This document shows, one piece after another, positions 22,725 to 32,601 of a stretch of 64,000 nucleotides of DNA. The first letter of the stretch is position 1, and each line of letters opens with the position of its first letter. Both the position numbers and the translations under genes were made by a program. The stretch is from Eutreptiella sp. 'Long Island Sound 2002' (Eukaryota; Euglenozoa; Euglenophyceae; Eutreptiales; Eutreptiaceae), in assembly GCA_964036045.1 (NCBI GenBank), contig OZ038379.1, positions 107,028,025 through 107,092,024 on the forward strand. Reading direction: 5' to 3'. Under the pieces are notes generated by a model. The model did no database searches, was not told where the DNA came from, and saw only the letters and a program-made list of their open reading frames with translations.

Positions 22725-24381
22725 CTCCCCGTCCAAAAACACACTGGGGTGTGTCGCTACGTCAACGAAGAACGTAGTGCGGGTAAGTCCCAGAAAAAAA
22801 TAGAAATGTAGCCTCGATGGGGCGAAATCTGCTTGATCTGACCTGATTTGGGCTGAATTGGCACTGGATCAGGATGGATGAACCTGAAATGAAACAGAAT
22901 GAGAAGTGACAAACAGTCCTCCGTGCAGTAAAACATTAGGTCAAGGGCTAAAAAGCATGTAAACGTATCGAGAATCGATACCAAACCATGCATTGGTTGA
23001 GAATGAGGTAGATTATTGGTGGATTGAATGGGGGAAACAAGAAATGGAGTGACATCTCAGCGCTCTGACACAGTTTCGCTGTCGCGGGCACGCTACGGTG
23101 TCCTCGCCGAACTCTACATCGTGTTATTCCCGCTTTTCTCGTTCTGAAAAGTGCAGCATGTGCTTCAGATTTGGCGCATCTGGCGGATGATCACAAGGTT
23201 CAGCAAAATGAGAATGAATTTGGGCAGAGATGAAGGAGATTAAACAATCACGGAGAGGAAAAACAAATACAAATGTAGTCTACAGACCCTAAGTGAACCA
23301 CCGAAGGTGTGGAAGTTTTTCTGTTCACTTAGATCTAAACAGATCTTCGAGGAATGAGGGGAGATGACAAGGCAATCAACCTAAATTGTCCTAAAATGAG
23401 GCAATTTCATGAGATGGAGGTGAAATGAAGCGTAATGTCTAGAACTGAAACTACTAACACTTTCGTTTAGACTAAAGTTAATATATATTGTCGTTTATTC
23501 AGCTCAATTGTGCTTTCCGGCACGTTGGTTCGCGAGCATCCAACAGATTCCATGAAAATCTGGATCATGTGATGATGCATCATGATGGGACATGCTGGCC
23601 CTGGATCCTTGGCATGTAATGCGCCGAAGGTTCGCTGAAGGCGCCTTACTGACAGTATATAACTGAGAGACACCGAATTTACAGTGGCGGTGGTGTCAAT
23701 CGACTTGGACAAGGCCAATCTTTCGATGGAGTCCCACAAGACACTTGGATTCACCATTTTCGACAGTTTCAAGTCGGATTGAGCTCACATTGGCGTGTGC
23801 CAAAAATACAACGAAGCTTACGGACTTCAGAGGTTGCTGTTAGAAGTCCCTAGAGCTCCTTTCTGAAGATTGTCTGAACAATTGACGTCTGGCTTTTGCA
23901 CAACAGTGGCAGAATGATGGACAAACCTGAGAAATTCAAGGCAAATTTGAGGATCCTGGATCTGAATCTGGACTTTGGCATTAGCATCACAGCAAATGAA
24001 GGTACGATCTGAGTTCCTGGCGTCGCATCTGGTGCAGCCAGTACTACAGGGGGTGCCTGTAGGGGTGAATGTCGCTGGCCAGCGTTTTGATTATGTACAT
24101 TTGCTTCCATCTGCACGAGTAGCCAAATTCCAAAGATGCACAGACCAACAGAGACAAGATTACCCCGAATCTGCCTGAATTAAGCCTGAGTTTGGTTTTT
24201 TCTGAACACGGCAGCACACTCCGTGGTTTTCGGTTTTCGACTTTCGATACGCTACCGAACGGGGACCAAAGAAAAATTGGTTGATTGACGTCAAATTATC
24301 AAACATTCGCAGTTCTCCACATCATGACATAAACAGAAAGAATGAACAGTGGATTGAGCAGAATGTGGTGGGATGGCTTCC
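22725..24381 (-). other. E2 3' region between pol and LTR, no clear gene
   Basis: These 1.65 kb are long for a gypsy 3' UTR. Two small minus-strand frames are present (24116-23850, 88 codons with one hydrophobic stretch; 23772-23467, 101 codons). Neither resembles an envelope or other known accessory protein. Composition drops to AT-rich here compared with the coding part. Confidence 0.5.
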
Positions 24382-27300
24382 TCAATTCGGCCAAGCACGA
24401 ATACATGTGACCACCAACCTGTCTGGCCTGGCCCTCGTACGGCTTGGGCGCTGCAAATCAGCGGCCGAACTTGAAGCTTGGTCCTCATTTGGCTCCTGGG
24501 CTGGCCTGACCGCAGGAGGGGGGATTGACGGATCAGCCCTGGAATGTGGCTGCTGAGGGCCGTAAGAGGCTGGATCTCGATTCACCACAGGTCGTTTTCC
24601 GTCGCTCTCCAATTGTCTGTCTGGTTTCGACAGACAGTCTGTCAGGAGTACACCAATTTCGGGGTGCTTCTTCAGGAAGTCGATGAACCCCTTGGTGTAT
24701 CCATGGACAAAAGATTGGGCTGGTTCCCAGTTGTTGTGACTGGAATCAAAGCCCCTCCACTCACACAGAAATTCCCATTCGCCCTTGGCGTCACGTCTTG
24801 CTTCAACAATCCTCTTGAGTTTGTACTTCCCCCCTTCGATGACCCGATCAGACAAATGTTTCGCAGTCCCAAAAAGGGGTTTAACCCGATCCTCCGGGGA
24901 GGGGATCTCTCTCTTGAGGCGATCGCCCGAAACGTCAATTTCCCTGCTGACATCCACACGAATCCTCCACCTGTTCTCACCAAGACGCGCTGTAACAGCG
25001 AATGGCCCCTCCCACAAGGGAAGAAGCTTGTCATCTCCGTCCAGGGTGGTTTCGGATTTTCGAAGCCAAACTCGATCATCGACTTCAAAATTGTGGGGGT
25101 TTTTTCGGCCTTGTTTCTGGACCCAAAGCCAGTCAGCTTGATGCTTCTCGATTAATTTCGACACAGTTTTATCTGCTCGTTGGACTTCGTCCAAAAACAG
25201 CGAAGCATCCTTACAGGGGCGAGGATTATTCAACGGCATGTTCCACCAACACTTCTTTCGTCCAAAGACAATTTCATTTGGAGAAAGGCCATGATACAAA
25301 GGCGTGTTGTGGTAACGGCGAAGCATGGCGAACAGAATCTCAAGCCAATGGAAATCCTTTTCACTCGCGAGCTCCTTACGAAGCATATTTATAAGTGAGC
25401 GGCCGGCTCTTTCGCCAGGCAGCGCTCGATGCGAGTGGATTTCACATCGGAGATGGTGGATTCCAAGGCGAGCACATAGTTCCCTCCACCATTCGGAGGT
25501 GTACTCTTTGCCTGAATCCGTCACCACCTCGGATGGGACGTCCCAACCTCCCATCCAGGTCTGCGCGCACCATTTGGCGGCAGCCTTGTCAGTCATCGAC
25601 TCAATGTTGCAAGGCAACACTTGAATGTAGCCGGAATGACGGCACTGAATAAGGAGCACACCATTGACTTTTTTATTCGTCCAATGGCACTCTTCGTCAT
25701 CGAGTTCACCGAGATAGAAGAAATCACTGGTGACTCTGTTAAAGAGGCGCTCCGGAATAGGATGAGGCCTCAGATGGCCGTGCTTCTTCGCGCTGGGGGG
25801 CGTCGAGACAGCACATTGGGCACATCCGGCGGCTACTTTCATGCAGTGAGTATATAGCCGTGAGCCAAACAACCTATGTTTAATCATCGACCACAGTCGA
25901 CGGCCATGTGCGTGGGGGGACTCCCATTTATGCCACCAGTTTAACACTCGGGGGGCCAGGGCGTCTGGTACGCACAATTTACCCTCCATCCACAGTTTCC
26001 CCCCATCCAACGAGTACTCAGGAAAAATCCCATCCTTGTGAGCATCTTTGGATTTGAGATTTCCAAAGACCTCTTTAAACATGGGATCCTGTAGATAATC
26101 GGACGTCCAGTCACGGATGATCAGAAAATCTTTAGGCAGGGGTGGAGTTTTGGCCGGATCTCGACGCTTAATGCCCTGGATCAACCGAAATCGACTTACT
26201 CGTCGGGTATAGTCAAACCGTTTCACACTCCCTGAGGAGGGATCGGTGACTTTTTCCACGACTTTCAGTGTTTTGGTGCAGCTCTCATGAGCATGCGCCG
26301 GATCTGAGATGGCCGTGATGTCGTGACACGGCAATGCGTGCTGTTTAACAGCGCACTGCATGCATGCACGTCGAATGAGTTTCTTTTCTTCCCGATCCCA
26401 TTCGATGATGACATGGCGGTCCTGCTCCGTACCATGGATGTTGGTACTTTGCAGCCCCTCTGAAGCGGGGTAAGCCCATCGGCTCAGAGCATCCGCTACC
26501 GTGTTATGTTTTCCAGGCAAATACGACACATGGAGGTCAAACAGACTGAGAAATTCGTGCCATCTGGCCCGTCGACCAGCTGGGCTCGCGACAGTATCAA
26601 TGTGTTCGGTGGCCCGATACTCCAGAGATCGATGATCCGTCAGGACCTCGACTCGATTGGTGCCAACCCACGATTGGTACTTTTTTAAAGCACAGATGAT
26701 GGCGTAGGTTTCTTGCTCACGCGGCGACCATTGCATTTGGCGTGGGGCTAGCTTCCGAGACCAAAATGCAAGAGGGTAGTGATCGCCGGTGGCTTCATCA
26801 ACCTGTTCAAGGACAGCTCCGATCGCGTACCTAGAAGCGTCGGTTCTAATGTAGAAGGGTCGGTCGAATTGGGGCACATGCAACGTGGCGACTTCGCAGA
26901 GGGCCGCCTTCAAGTGATGGAAGACCTCCTCGCACTCGTCAGTCCACTTGACACGAACCTTTGAACCTGCCTTGCCCGCATCTCTCCCTACCTTCAATAA
27001 TTCAGTGAGGGGGGCAGCAAATTTGGCATAATTCGGCACAAAAGTGTGGTAAAAATTGCAACAAACCAGGAATCCTCTCAACTCCGTGATCGTCTCAGGG
27101 CGCTTCCACTTCTGAATAGCGACGAGCTTCCCTGGACTGGGTCGTCGGGTGCCATTCTCTAGGAGAGAACCACAAAATTCGACTGATTTTAAAAATAATT
27201 TTCCCTTTCTTGGCCCACAAATCAGCTGATTGGCGTCAAGAATGTCCAAAACTTGGTTCAGCTGCTTCTCATGTAGGGCCACCAGCTCGGCTTCGGTCAG

Positions 27301-27687
27301 TCCCTCCCCTTCCGTCGCGATGATTATGTCATCTATGTACACGCTCACGAAGGCACGAAGCTCAGGATGGGCTGTAAAAAGCACATCCTCCATCATCGTT
27401 TGAAAAAAAGATGGGGCGTTCTTCAGGCCCATGGGCATGACTGTCCACTGGACTGGGCCACATGGCGTGCACATACAGGTGAGGGGTCTGCTGTCCTTCC
27501 TCAACGGCATTTGGTGAAAGCCGTGACGGAGATCCAGCACAGAAAACAAACGACCTCTCGCCCTCTTGGCGATTTCCTCCTCAATGAGGGGCAGGGGGTG
27601 CGAATCCGCCTTGGTTTTGGCGTTGAGATTGCGAAAATCAACCACCGTTCGCCAACCATCAATAGTGTTCTGGTCTGCAGGCGGTGG
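24382..27687 (-). CDS. pol: E2 pol: reverse transcriptase, RNase H, integrase, chromodomain
   Basis: Residues are counted from the Met at 27645; the frame is open up to a TAG at 27688. RT: VDFRNLN (2-8), FSVLDLRHGFHQ (34-45), catalytic YIDD (103-106, plus 27328-27339). RNase H ~265-390: TDAS, ending in the connection-like NTVADALSRW. Integrase zinc finger with His near 572-580 and Cys 608 and 611. Catalytic triad D641, D710, E745, giving the D-35-E spacing of Ty3/gypsy integrases. A basic GPF/Y-like segment (LWEGPFAV, 877-884) follows, then a chromodomain (~940-992, WRGF and NNWEP). The ORF ends with a low-complexity tail and TGA at 24382. All catalytic residues are present, so apart from the upstream TAG the enzyme looks functional. 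It acts in the particle and then the nucleus to copy and integrate the element. Confidence 0.95.
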   Translation of the reverse strand, partial: PPPADQNTIDGWRTVVDFRNLNAKTKADSHPLPLIEEEIAKRARGRLFSVLDLRHGFHQMPLRKDSRPLTCMCTPCGPVQWTVMPMGLKNAPSFFQTMMEDVLFTAHPELRAFVSVYIDDIIIATEGEGLTEAELVALHEKQLNQVLDILDANQLICGPRKGKLFLKSVEFCGSLLENGTRRPSPGKLVAIQKWKRPETITELRGFLVCCNFYHTFVPNYAKFAAPLTELLKVGRDAGKAGSKVRVKWTDECEEVFHHLKAALCEVATLHVPQFDRPFYIRTDASRYAIGAVLEQVDEATGDHYPLAFWSRKLAPRQMQWSPREQETYAIICALKKYQSWVGTNRVEVLTDHRSLEYRATEHIDTVASPAGRRARWHEFLSLFDLHVSYLPGKHNTVADALSRWAYPASEGLQSTNIHGTEQDRHVIIEWDREEKKLIRRACMQCAVKQHALPCHDITAISDPAHAHESCTKTLKVVEKVTDPSSGSVKRFDYTRRVSRFRLIQGIKRRDPAKTPPLPKDFLIIRDWTSDYLQDPMFKEVFGNLKSKDAHKDGIFPEYSLDGGKLWMEGKLCVPDALAPRVLNWWHKWESPHAHGRRLWSMIKHRLFGSRLYTHCMKVAAGCAQCAVSTPPSAKKHGHLRPHPIPERLFNRVTSDFFYLGELDDEECHWTNKKVNGVLLIQCRHSGYIQVLPCNIESMTDKAAAKWCAQTWMGGWDVPSEVVTDSGKEYTSEWWRELCARLGIHHLRCEIHSHRALPGERAGRSLINMLRKELASEKDFHWLEILFAMLRRYHNTPLYHGLSPNEIVFGRKKCWWNMPLNNPRPCKDASLFLDEVQRADKTVSKLIEKHQADWLWVQKQGRKNPHNFEVDDRVWLRKSETTLDGDDKLLPLWEGPFAVTARLGENRWRIRVDVSREIDVSGDRLKREIPSPEDRVKPLFGTAKHLSDRVIEGGKYKLKRIVEARRDAKGEWEFLCEWRGFDSSHNNWEPAQSFVHGYTKGFIDFLKKHPEIGVLLTDCLSKPDRQLESDGKRPVVNRDPASYGPQQPHSRADPSIPPPAVRPAQEPNEDQASSSAADLQRPSRTRARPDRLVVTCIRAWPN

Positions 27688-29565
27688 CTATGGGACTGTG
27701 AAGGGTGCACAGCACCATTCGCTGGTCATACAACCCTCAAGCCAACCAAATTCCCTGAGATTTCTCTCGATGATTTTTCTGAGTATCTCATGTTTGTGTC
27801 CATGATTTTCATAAGGGCGCTGTTTTTTTGCCTTGTACCCTTCAGGAAGCTCGATGAAGGCTTCACCGAACTGCCCACGGACAGGGGGGTCTTTGATCAA
27901 CTTTCCTGAAAGGGTTGTGTCCTTCCGTTCCTCAAAAATCTTTTCTCTTGACTTGGAACACAATTCAGTGTCCACCTGATCGCCAGGATTTACTGTCGAA
28001 AAAACTTTGGCGACTTCTTCGGCTTTGGCAGGAAGAATCTTCTTACGGATGTCCCTAAACAGGTCCGTATCGACTGCCTCTTGAAGATAGGTGGGTCGTG
28101 TGTCGAAATCCCAGAGATTCTCTTCGTGATCCAGCTCCTCGAAAGGATCCATGAAAGCTTCCACAGGGGGTTTTTGATAAAAAACTCTGAATTTGCGGCG
28201 CGATTTGGAATTTTTCTTCGCCCGTGCACTGAAGATTCTTTTCGATGTCGATCGTATTGGGGAAGAGGGAGACGAGGCGGATCGATTGGACGTTGGATCA
28301 CCTTGGGTATCTGACGGACAAAAATCAGAAAAAATAGATTCATCATCAGTACCACGCTCAACCTCAGATTCAGACCCAACACAAGAATCAGTACCAGAAT
28401 CAGCAGAATTAGAGTCAGAAAGCTTTCCATCCACCAGGAATGCAAGCGAACTCCAGGACCGCTGTGGCAGGGGACCTGTGTCGTCCCTGGCATACAGCTT
28501 AATCTTCCTGGGAAGTTCGATGTAATCTACACAAATGTCTTGTAATTCCTGAAACCAAGGCTTGTCGTCCCACAAGGGCACAACTAAAATTGCCTGGGTT
28601 TTATCTTGCTTGATTTTGTGGATGACCTGCTGGATTAAGTGAAACGGAGGATTAATCCACAACTTCTTGTCCCATTTATGGGTCCAAGCGTCGCTAAAGT
28701 GCTTGTCAAAGCGCTTGTTCTCAAGGTTAGCAAAGGCATCATACTGTGGCCAAAAGGAATGATGTTCATGAAAGTATTCACAAATTGCATCGCGCCATTT
28801 GTCGACAACTCTGTAGGATGAAGAGTGCCAGCGCGAAGGGCGTCGTGGCTGGGAGTCCCTACGAAGACATTCTAACTCTCGGGAGTAATCGGCACTCCCC
28901 TTCACCTCTGCAATGTTGACATCTTCGCCAAATTTTGGTGCAACTTTTTGCTTCAAAAATTCTTCTGCACTTTTAAACCCTGCGTGCAAAAAACGAAATT
29001 CAGGACGCTCCAAGGGACCTGACTCCAGCAAAAAACAACGTCGATGACCTACGGGCGCTACCCTGTTCTTGCGAAGCCAAGGATGGCCCAAATAAAGGTC
29101 ATACTTTATGTCGGCACGATAGAAGTAGTCATCCTTAAGGACAACTTCTTCCACATTTTGCTCTTCCAAAAGGTCTTGAGCGACCAAATGAGTTGATATA
29201 TAACAACCGCGTTGCCCACCTGCGAGAGAATGTCCAGAAACTCCCTCGAGGGTAACAGGATGAGGCGACTCAAACACGCAGTCCTCGGGTAAGAATGAAT
29301 TGGATTGGAGATTTACCTCTGATCCATTGTCACACAAACAAGTGGCGAGGTGGAAATTTCCCTTGCAATCAGAGACCCACAGCTTTGTGACAAACTGACG
29401 GGCCCTGTGCTTGGACTGTACACCAACCTCGTCCACTACAACAGAAGGATCCGCTGCCGGATCCAGGGGAGAGGAGACAAGCGACCCTACATCAAGTAAT
29501 GGTCGAGATGGAATCTGGGGATCATGCCTGAAATCGCCTGGGGAGGGGCGATTTTCGTGGCTCCC
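27688..29565 (-). CDS. E2 pol N-terminal part: protease plus Dam-like methyltransferase domain
   Basis: This stretch is in frame with gag upstream (TAG 29566) and with RT downstream (TAG 27688). Counting from the Met-like codon at 29436: aspartic-protease core CDNGSEVN (Asp36), with LYLGHPWL (115-122) as the second protease motif. A compact domain at ~213-337 runs DAFANLENKRF, then LWINPPFHLIQQVI, then AILVVPLWDDKPWFQEL. The Asn-Pro-Pro-Phe (plus 28642-28653) is the catalytic motif of N6-adenine methyltransferases, and the pattern matches the Dam-like domain known from DIRS-type elements. An acidic, Ser-rich linker (~338-420) and the start of RT (SEWCCAPFTVP) follow. Such a domain between protease and RT is not standard for Ty3/gypsy. 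Its activity is inferred, and the S-adenosyl-Met-binding motif is not obvious. Confidence 0.8.
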   Translation of the reverse strand, partial: GSHENRPSPGDFRHDPQIPSRPLLDVGSLVSSPLDPAADPSVVVDEVGVQSKHRARQFVTKLWVSDCKGNFHLATCLCDNGSEVNLQSNSFLPEDCVFESPHPVTLEGVSGHSLAGGQRGCYISTHLVAQDLLEEQNVEEVVLKDDYFYRADIKYDLYLGHPWLRKNRVAPVGHRRCFLLESGPLERPEFRFLHAGFKSAEEFLKQKVAPKFGEDVNIAEVKGSADYSRELECLRRDSQPRRPSRWHSSSYRVVDKWRDAICEYFHEHHSFWPQYDAFANLENKRFDKHFSDAWTHKWDKKLWINPPFHLIQQVIHKIKQDKTQAILVVPLWDDKPWFQELQDICVDYIELPRKIKLYARDDTGPLPQRSWSSLAFLVDGKLSDSNSADSGTDSCVGSESEVERGTDDESIFSDFCPSDTQGDPTSNRSASSPSSPIRSTSKRIFSARAKKNSKSRRKFRVFYQKPPVEAFMDPFEELDHEENLWDFDTRPTYLQEAVDTDLFRDIRKKILPAKAEEVAKVFSTVNPGDQVDTELCSKSREKIFEERKDTTLSGKLIKDPPVRGQFGEAFIELPEGYKAKKQRPYENHGHKHEILRKIIERNLREFGWLEGCMTSEWCCAPFTVP

Positions 29566-32500
29566 CTAGGCGTTCTGACCTCCAGCGGCTGCGTTAACAT
29601 TGTGAACACAGCCTGATTCGTCAATCCACTCATCTTGGAACGGATCATCTGCTGGATTCAGGGCATTTTCGACATAATCTCGATCCGCATCGGACACCTG
29701 ATCTGCACCTGAGACCTGATCCACACGATGGTTGCCCTTTCCACGTCCACGGCCACGGCCGCCGGATGATGGGCCAGCACCGTCGCCACGCCCTCTGCCC
29801 TTACCAGAGAAAGGGGTTCCTGAAGGATTTCCCTTACCCTTACCCCGTGATCCTGGAGCATTTCCTTTGTTTGTACCGGATTGAGGGGTTTGGCCTGGAT
29901 TTCGATTTCCGCCTCCGGCGTTGCCATTGGGACTTGTCTGGCCGTTTGGCTGCCCACCGGAGCCGGATGGCGTCCGATTTCCTTTGCCTTGGGACCCGCC
30001 AGGGCCTCCAGTATTTTTGTCTCCACCGGAGGGGGTCGGATTACCCTTTCCCCCCTTTGCTCCATGCACCTGTCTGTCATTCCTGTCTGAACTCTGCGAA
30101 TTACTGACATTTTCACCAATCACCTTGTGATCGTAAGCAGACCATCGGTGATTACCAGTAGAATGCGTCTTAGCTCGGTTCGTAGAACCTAAAAGAAGGC
30201 AGATGCTACAATGATCCTGAACATTCCGGGTGTCATTCACCTTTTTGTTGCCCTTTTGGGCCCCATTTTGGGTGTTTTGCTGGGTATTCTTGTTTCCCCC
30301 AAGACCCTCATGGAAATTTTGATTGGCGGCGTCAGCGAGCCGCTCAACCTCTTCCCACAGTTCCTGCGGGGTGAACGAAAACACCCAGTTCCTGGCCTTC
30401 AGGCGATGGCCGTGGAAACTTACTCCCCTGTTGAGGACTTGGACAAACAAGTCCCGATCCTCGTGTTCATTAAACTTGATTTTCCACGTGTTTTCAGTGA
30501 ATTTCACCTTGGTAAACGACGTGGGGGAACACTTTTGAAGTGATTCCCTGACGGAAAACCTGTTGGCCGAGGCATCGAAGCCATCGACCTCCGCCCACCA
30601 GGTCTTGACCTTTTCTTCGGACTGTTTATTCCGAAGGGTGGCGGCAGTTTCGGAGGGGATCTTGTCAAAAATCAGATTTTTCAGCTCGGCACTAGAAAAT
30701 TTTTCGCCTGAATGTTCAGATTCTTCCACTAGATTCCAGAAGCGCTGTCTCTTGTCTTGCACTTCGTGCAAGATTAATCGTGAGAATGAAGGAAAATTCT
30801 TCAACATCTGGTGGTAATGGTCCTCAAACAGCCGGGATCCACGTACCTCCAACTGTTCCCACACCTCATCAAAGGTAAGGGGGGAACTTGAATCCTCACG
30901 ATCACTCCAGGTCCTGAGCCAAGTGTTGGCCGGCGCTCCCTCAAGGCAGTCCAAGAGGGCCATCAGGAACTGATCATCTTGAAGTTTTTGGGTCTTAACC
31001 CACAGTTTAAATTCCCGTTGGAACTGAGGCCAACGTCTGGGGTTTCCATTATACTTCGGTTGCTTGGCAACCTGGCGAAGTCGCAATGATGTAGGATTAA
31101 GGAGTGAATCCAGCCCAACACCGGCCGTAATGGCAGACACCTTGGCGGCATCATTAGCCACACCAGCTCCGGCGAGGGTCTGGGCGAGCAACATCTGGGC
31201 TAATGCATTGGAATCAGCAGCAGGAAGGGCGGTACGGGAGGCAGTTCGCTTGGCATTTTGAGCCTCAGTCCTAGCCTTCGCCGACGTACTCTGAGATCGA
31301 GAGATTGTAACCCTTTCCTTTAGCTTAGTCCTGCTGCTCCTTGCATCGGTGGTCTTAGAGTCCACCGAAGGAGCAATCGAAAAAATTTCTGTTGCCTCCT
31401 CCGACGGTTCTGTTGTTTGTTCCACCGATGATGCGCCCTCAGACCTCATGTGTGTCTTGAAAAGATCTTTAATTCCCAGCGTTTGAATGATGAGTTGCAT
31501 TTGATCTTTGAGCAATTGGAGCTCAGTATCTCGCTGTAATCTGCAAGAGCAGTCGGCAGGACAGTACATACCGTGTCCTGAAGGGCCTGAGCAGGCTGTC
31601 GGACCGCTAATCTCAGTGGTTCGCAGCCAGGAGTCCACTTGGGGAGCTCCTTCAGCCCTAATTTCCAGGCTTGCCTGCCTGGCTGCCTCTAAAATTCCTT
31701 CCTCAACCGCGGCGGCTAGATCGTCGCGGATGGAAACAGAGGGATGAGGGGCGGAGGGCCCGGCAACAGGTGCCTTGGTCTTCTCCTTCGGGAAGGGACT
31801 TGCCTCCCAGATCTGCAAAAAAATGGCAAAAGAGTCATCTTCTTGAGAACACCACCACATCCTGGTATTAATTTCTTCTTGAAGGAGGAAAAAATATTCG
31901 AATAAAAAATCAGAGGCGATTCTTTCTTGTCCTATCAGCTTAGACGTGGCTAATAGACAAAGGGCCTCAAGCGCCTCAAGGTTACGGGTCACTTCTGAAG
32001 ACAAATGGTTGTCCCATTGTGCCCAATTGGCTGGTCGATTATAGGTAGGTACCTCACCTGGACCACCCATCTCAATGTCGTCAATGTCGGCGTCGATGGT
32101 CTCAAAATGTGGACATTGGTAAGGAGTATTAGTACCTGCCAGGTCCGTAAGCTCCACCGGAGCGTTGCCATCGGCGTAGGCTGGGAGATTCCAGCTGCTT
32201 GATGGCCAATTTCGACTGGGATCTTGATGGTAATCTGGGCCTCCACAGCTGCTGATTTGTGCCCTTCTTGGGCAGCTTGGGCTTGCGCAAGGCATTCCTC
32301 TCAAGGCCTCGTTCGCACAGCACCACGGCAGCGTAATCGTTACGTCTCCGGAGGTGGCGGGGTCTACGGGGCCGTACTGGGGAGCTAGCTGTGGTTGGGA
32401 CACCAAAGGAACAACATTCAGGTAGCCTCTGCTACCATGAAAGTGCTGCCCTGGGTCGTTGATGGTGCCGGAGGGCTCGGGGCCGGCAAGACCAGTGGGG

Positions 32501-32601
32501 CAGGCACGCGAGGAGTCTCCCTGAACGTTGCTATTGGGGGTAGAACCGGATACTCGGACACCAACGGAGGCGAGAGCAGCAACAACTGAAGCAAGGTCCA
32601 T
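29566..32601 (-). CDS. gag: E2 gag, starting inside the 5' LTR
   Basis: The 1,011-codon frame starts at an ATG in the LTR (32599-32601; A at -3 and G at +4, a good context). The first 54 residues come from the LTR. The frame then reads through the primer-binding site (HGSRGYL) into the body. Residues ~510-690 form the retrotransposon gag core (PKYNGNPRRWPQFQREF, then NTWLRTW and TFDEVWEQLE). Around residue 800 a C-x2-C...H...H cluster (CSICLLLG ... HSTGNHRW) could bind zinc. Residues ~850-960 are Gly/Asn/Arg-rich, as in nucleic-acid-binding tails. It ends GGQNA then TAG. The protein should form the virus-like particle. A start at a later Met (first one near residue 100) is possible, but the open frame across LTR and primer site is clear. 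Confidence 0.85.
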   Translation of the reverse strand: MDLASVVAALASVGVRVSGSTPNSNVQGDSSRACPTGLAGPEPSGTINDPGQHFHGSRGYLNVVPLVSQPQLAPQYGPVDPATSGDVTITLPWCCANEALRGMPCASPSCPRRAQISSCGGPDYHQDPSRNWPSSSWNLPAYADGNAPVELTDLAGTNTPYQCPHFETIDADIDDIEMGGPGEVPTYNRPANWAQWDNHLSSEVTRNLEALEALCLLATSKLIGQERIASDFLFEYFFLLQEEINTRMWWCSQEDDSFAIFLQIWEASPFPKEKTKAPVAGPSAPHPSVSIRDDLAAAVEEGILEAARQASLEIRAEGAPQVDSWLRTTEISGPTACSGPSGHGMYCPADCSCRLQRDTELQLLKDQMQLIIQTLGIKDLFKTHMRSEGASSVEQTTEPSEEATEIFSIAPSVDSKTTDARSSRTKLKERVTISRSQSTSAKARTEAQNAKRTASRTALPAADSNALAQMLLAQTLAGAGVANDAAKVSAITAGVGLDSLLNPTSLRLRQVAKQPKYNGNPRRWPQFQREFKLWVKTQKLQDDQFLMALLDCLEGAPANTWLRTWSDREDSSSPLTFDEVWEQLEVRGSRLFEDHYHQMLKNFPSFSRLILHEVQDKRQRFWNLVEESEHSGEKFSSAELKNLIFDKIPSETAATLRNKQSEEKVKTWWAEVDGFDASANRFSVRESLQKCSPTSFTKVKFTENTWKIKFNEHEDRDLFVQVLNRGVSFHGHRLKARNWVFSFTPQELWEEVERLADAANQNFHEGLGGNKNTQQNTQNGAQKGNKKVNDTRNVQDHCSICLLLGSTNRAKTHSTGNHRWSAYDHKVIGENVSNSQSSDRNDRQVHGAKGGKGNPTPSGGDKNTGGPGGSQGKGNRTPSGSGGQPNGQTSPNGNAGGGNRNPGQTPQSGTNKGNAPGSRGKGKGNPSGTPFSGKGRGRGDGAGPSSGGRGRGRGKGNHRVDQVSGADQVSDADRDYVENALNPADDPFQDEWIDESGCVHNVNAAAGGQNA
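32425..32437 (-). promoter_or_regulatory. E2 primer-binding site, initiator-Met tRNA type
   Basis: On the minus strand TGGTAGCAGAGGC directly follows the CA end of the 5' LTR. It is complementary to the usual 3' end of eukaryotic initiator Met tRNA. It is also translated, as part of gag. Confidence 0.9.

Noticed and set aside
27688-29568. TAG reassigned to Gln
   Set aside because: E2 encodes its many Gln residues with CAG and CAA and has only two TAGs, so reassignment is unlikely; readthrough or mutation is simpler.
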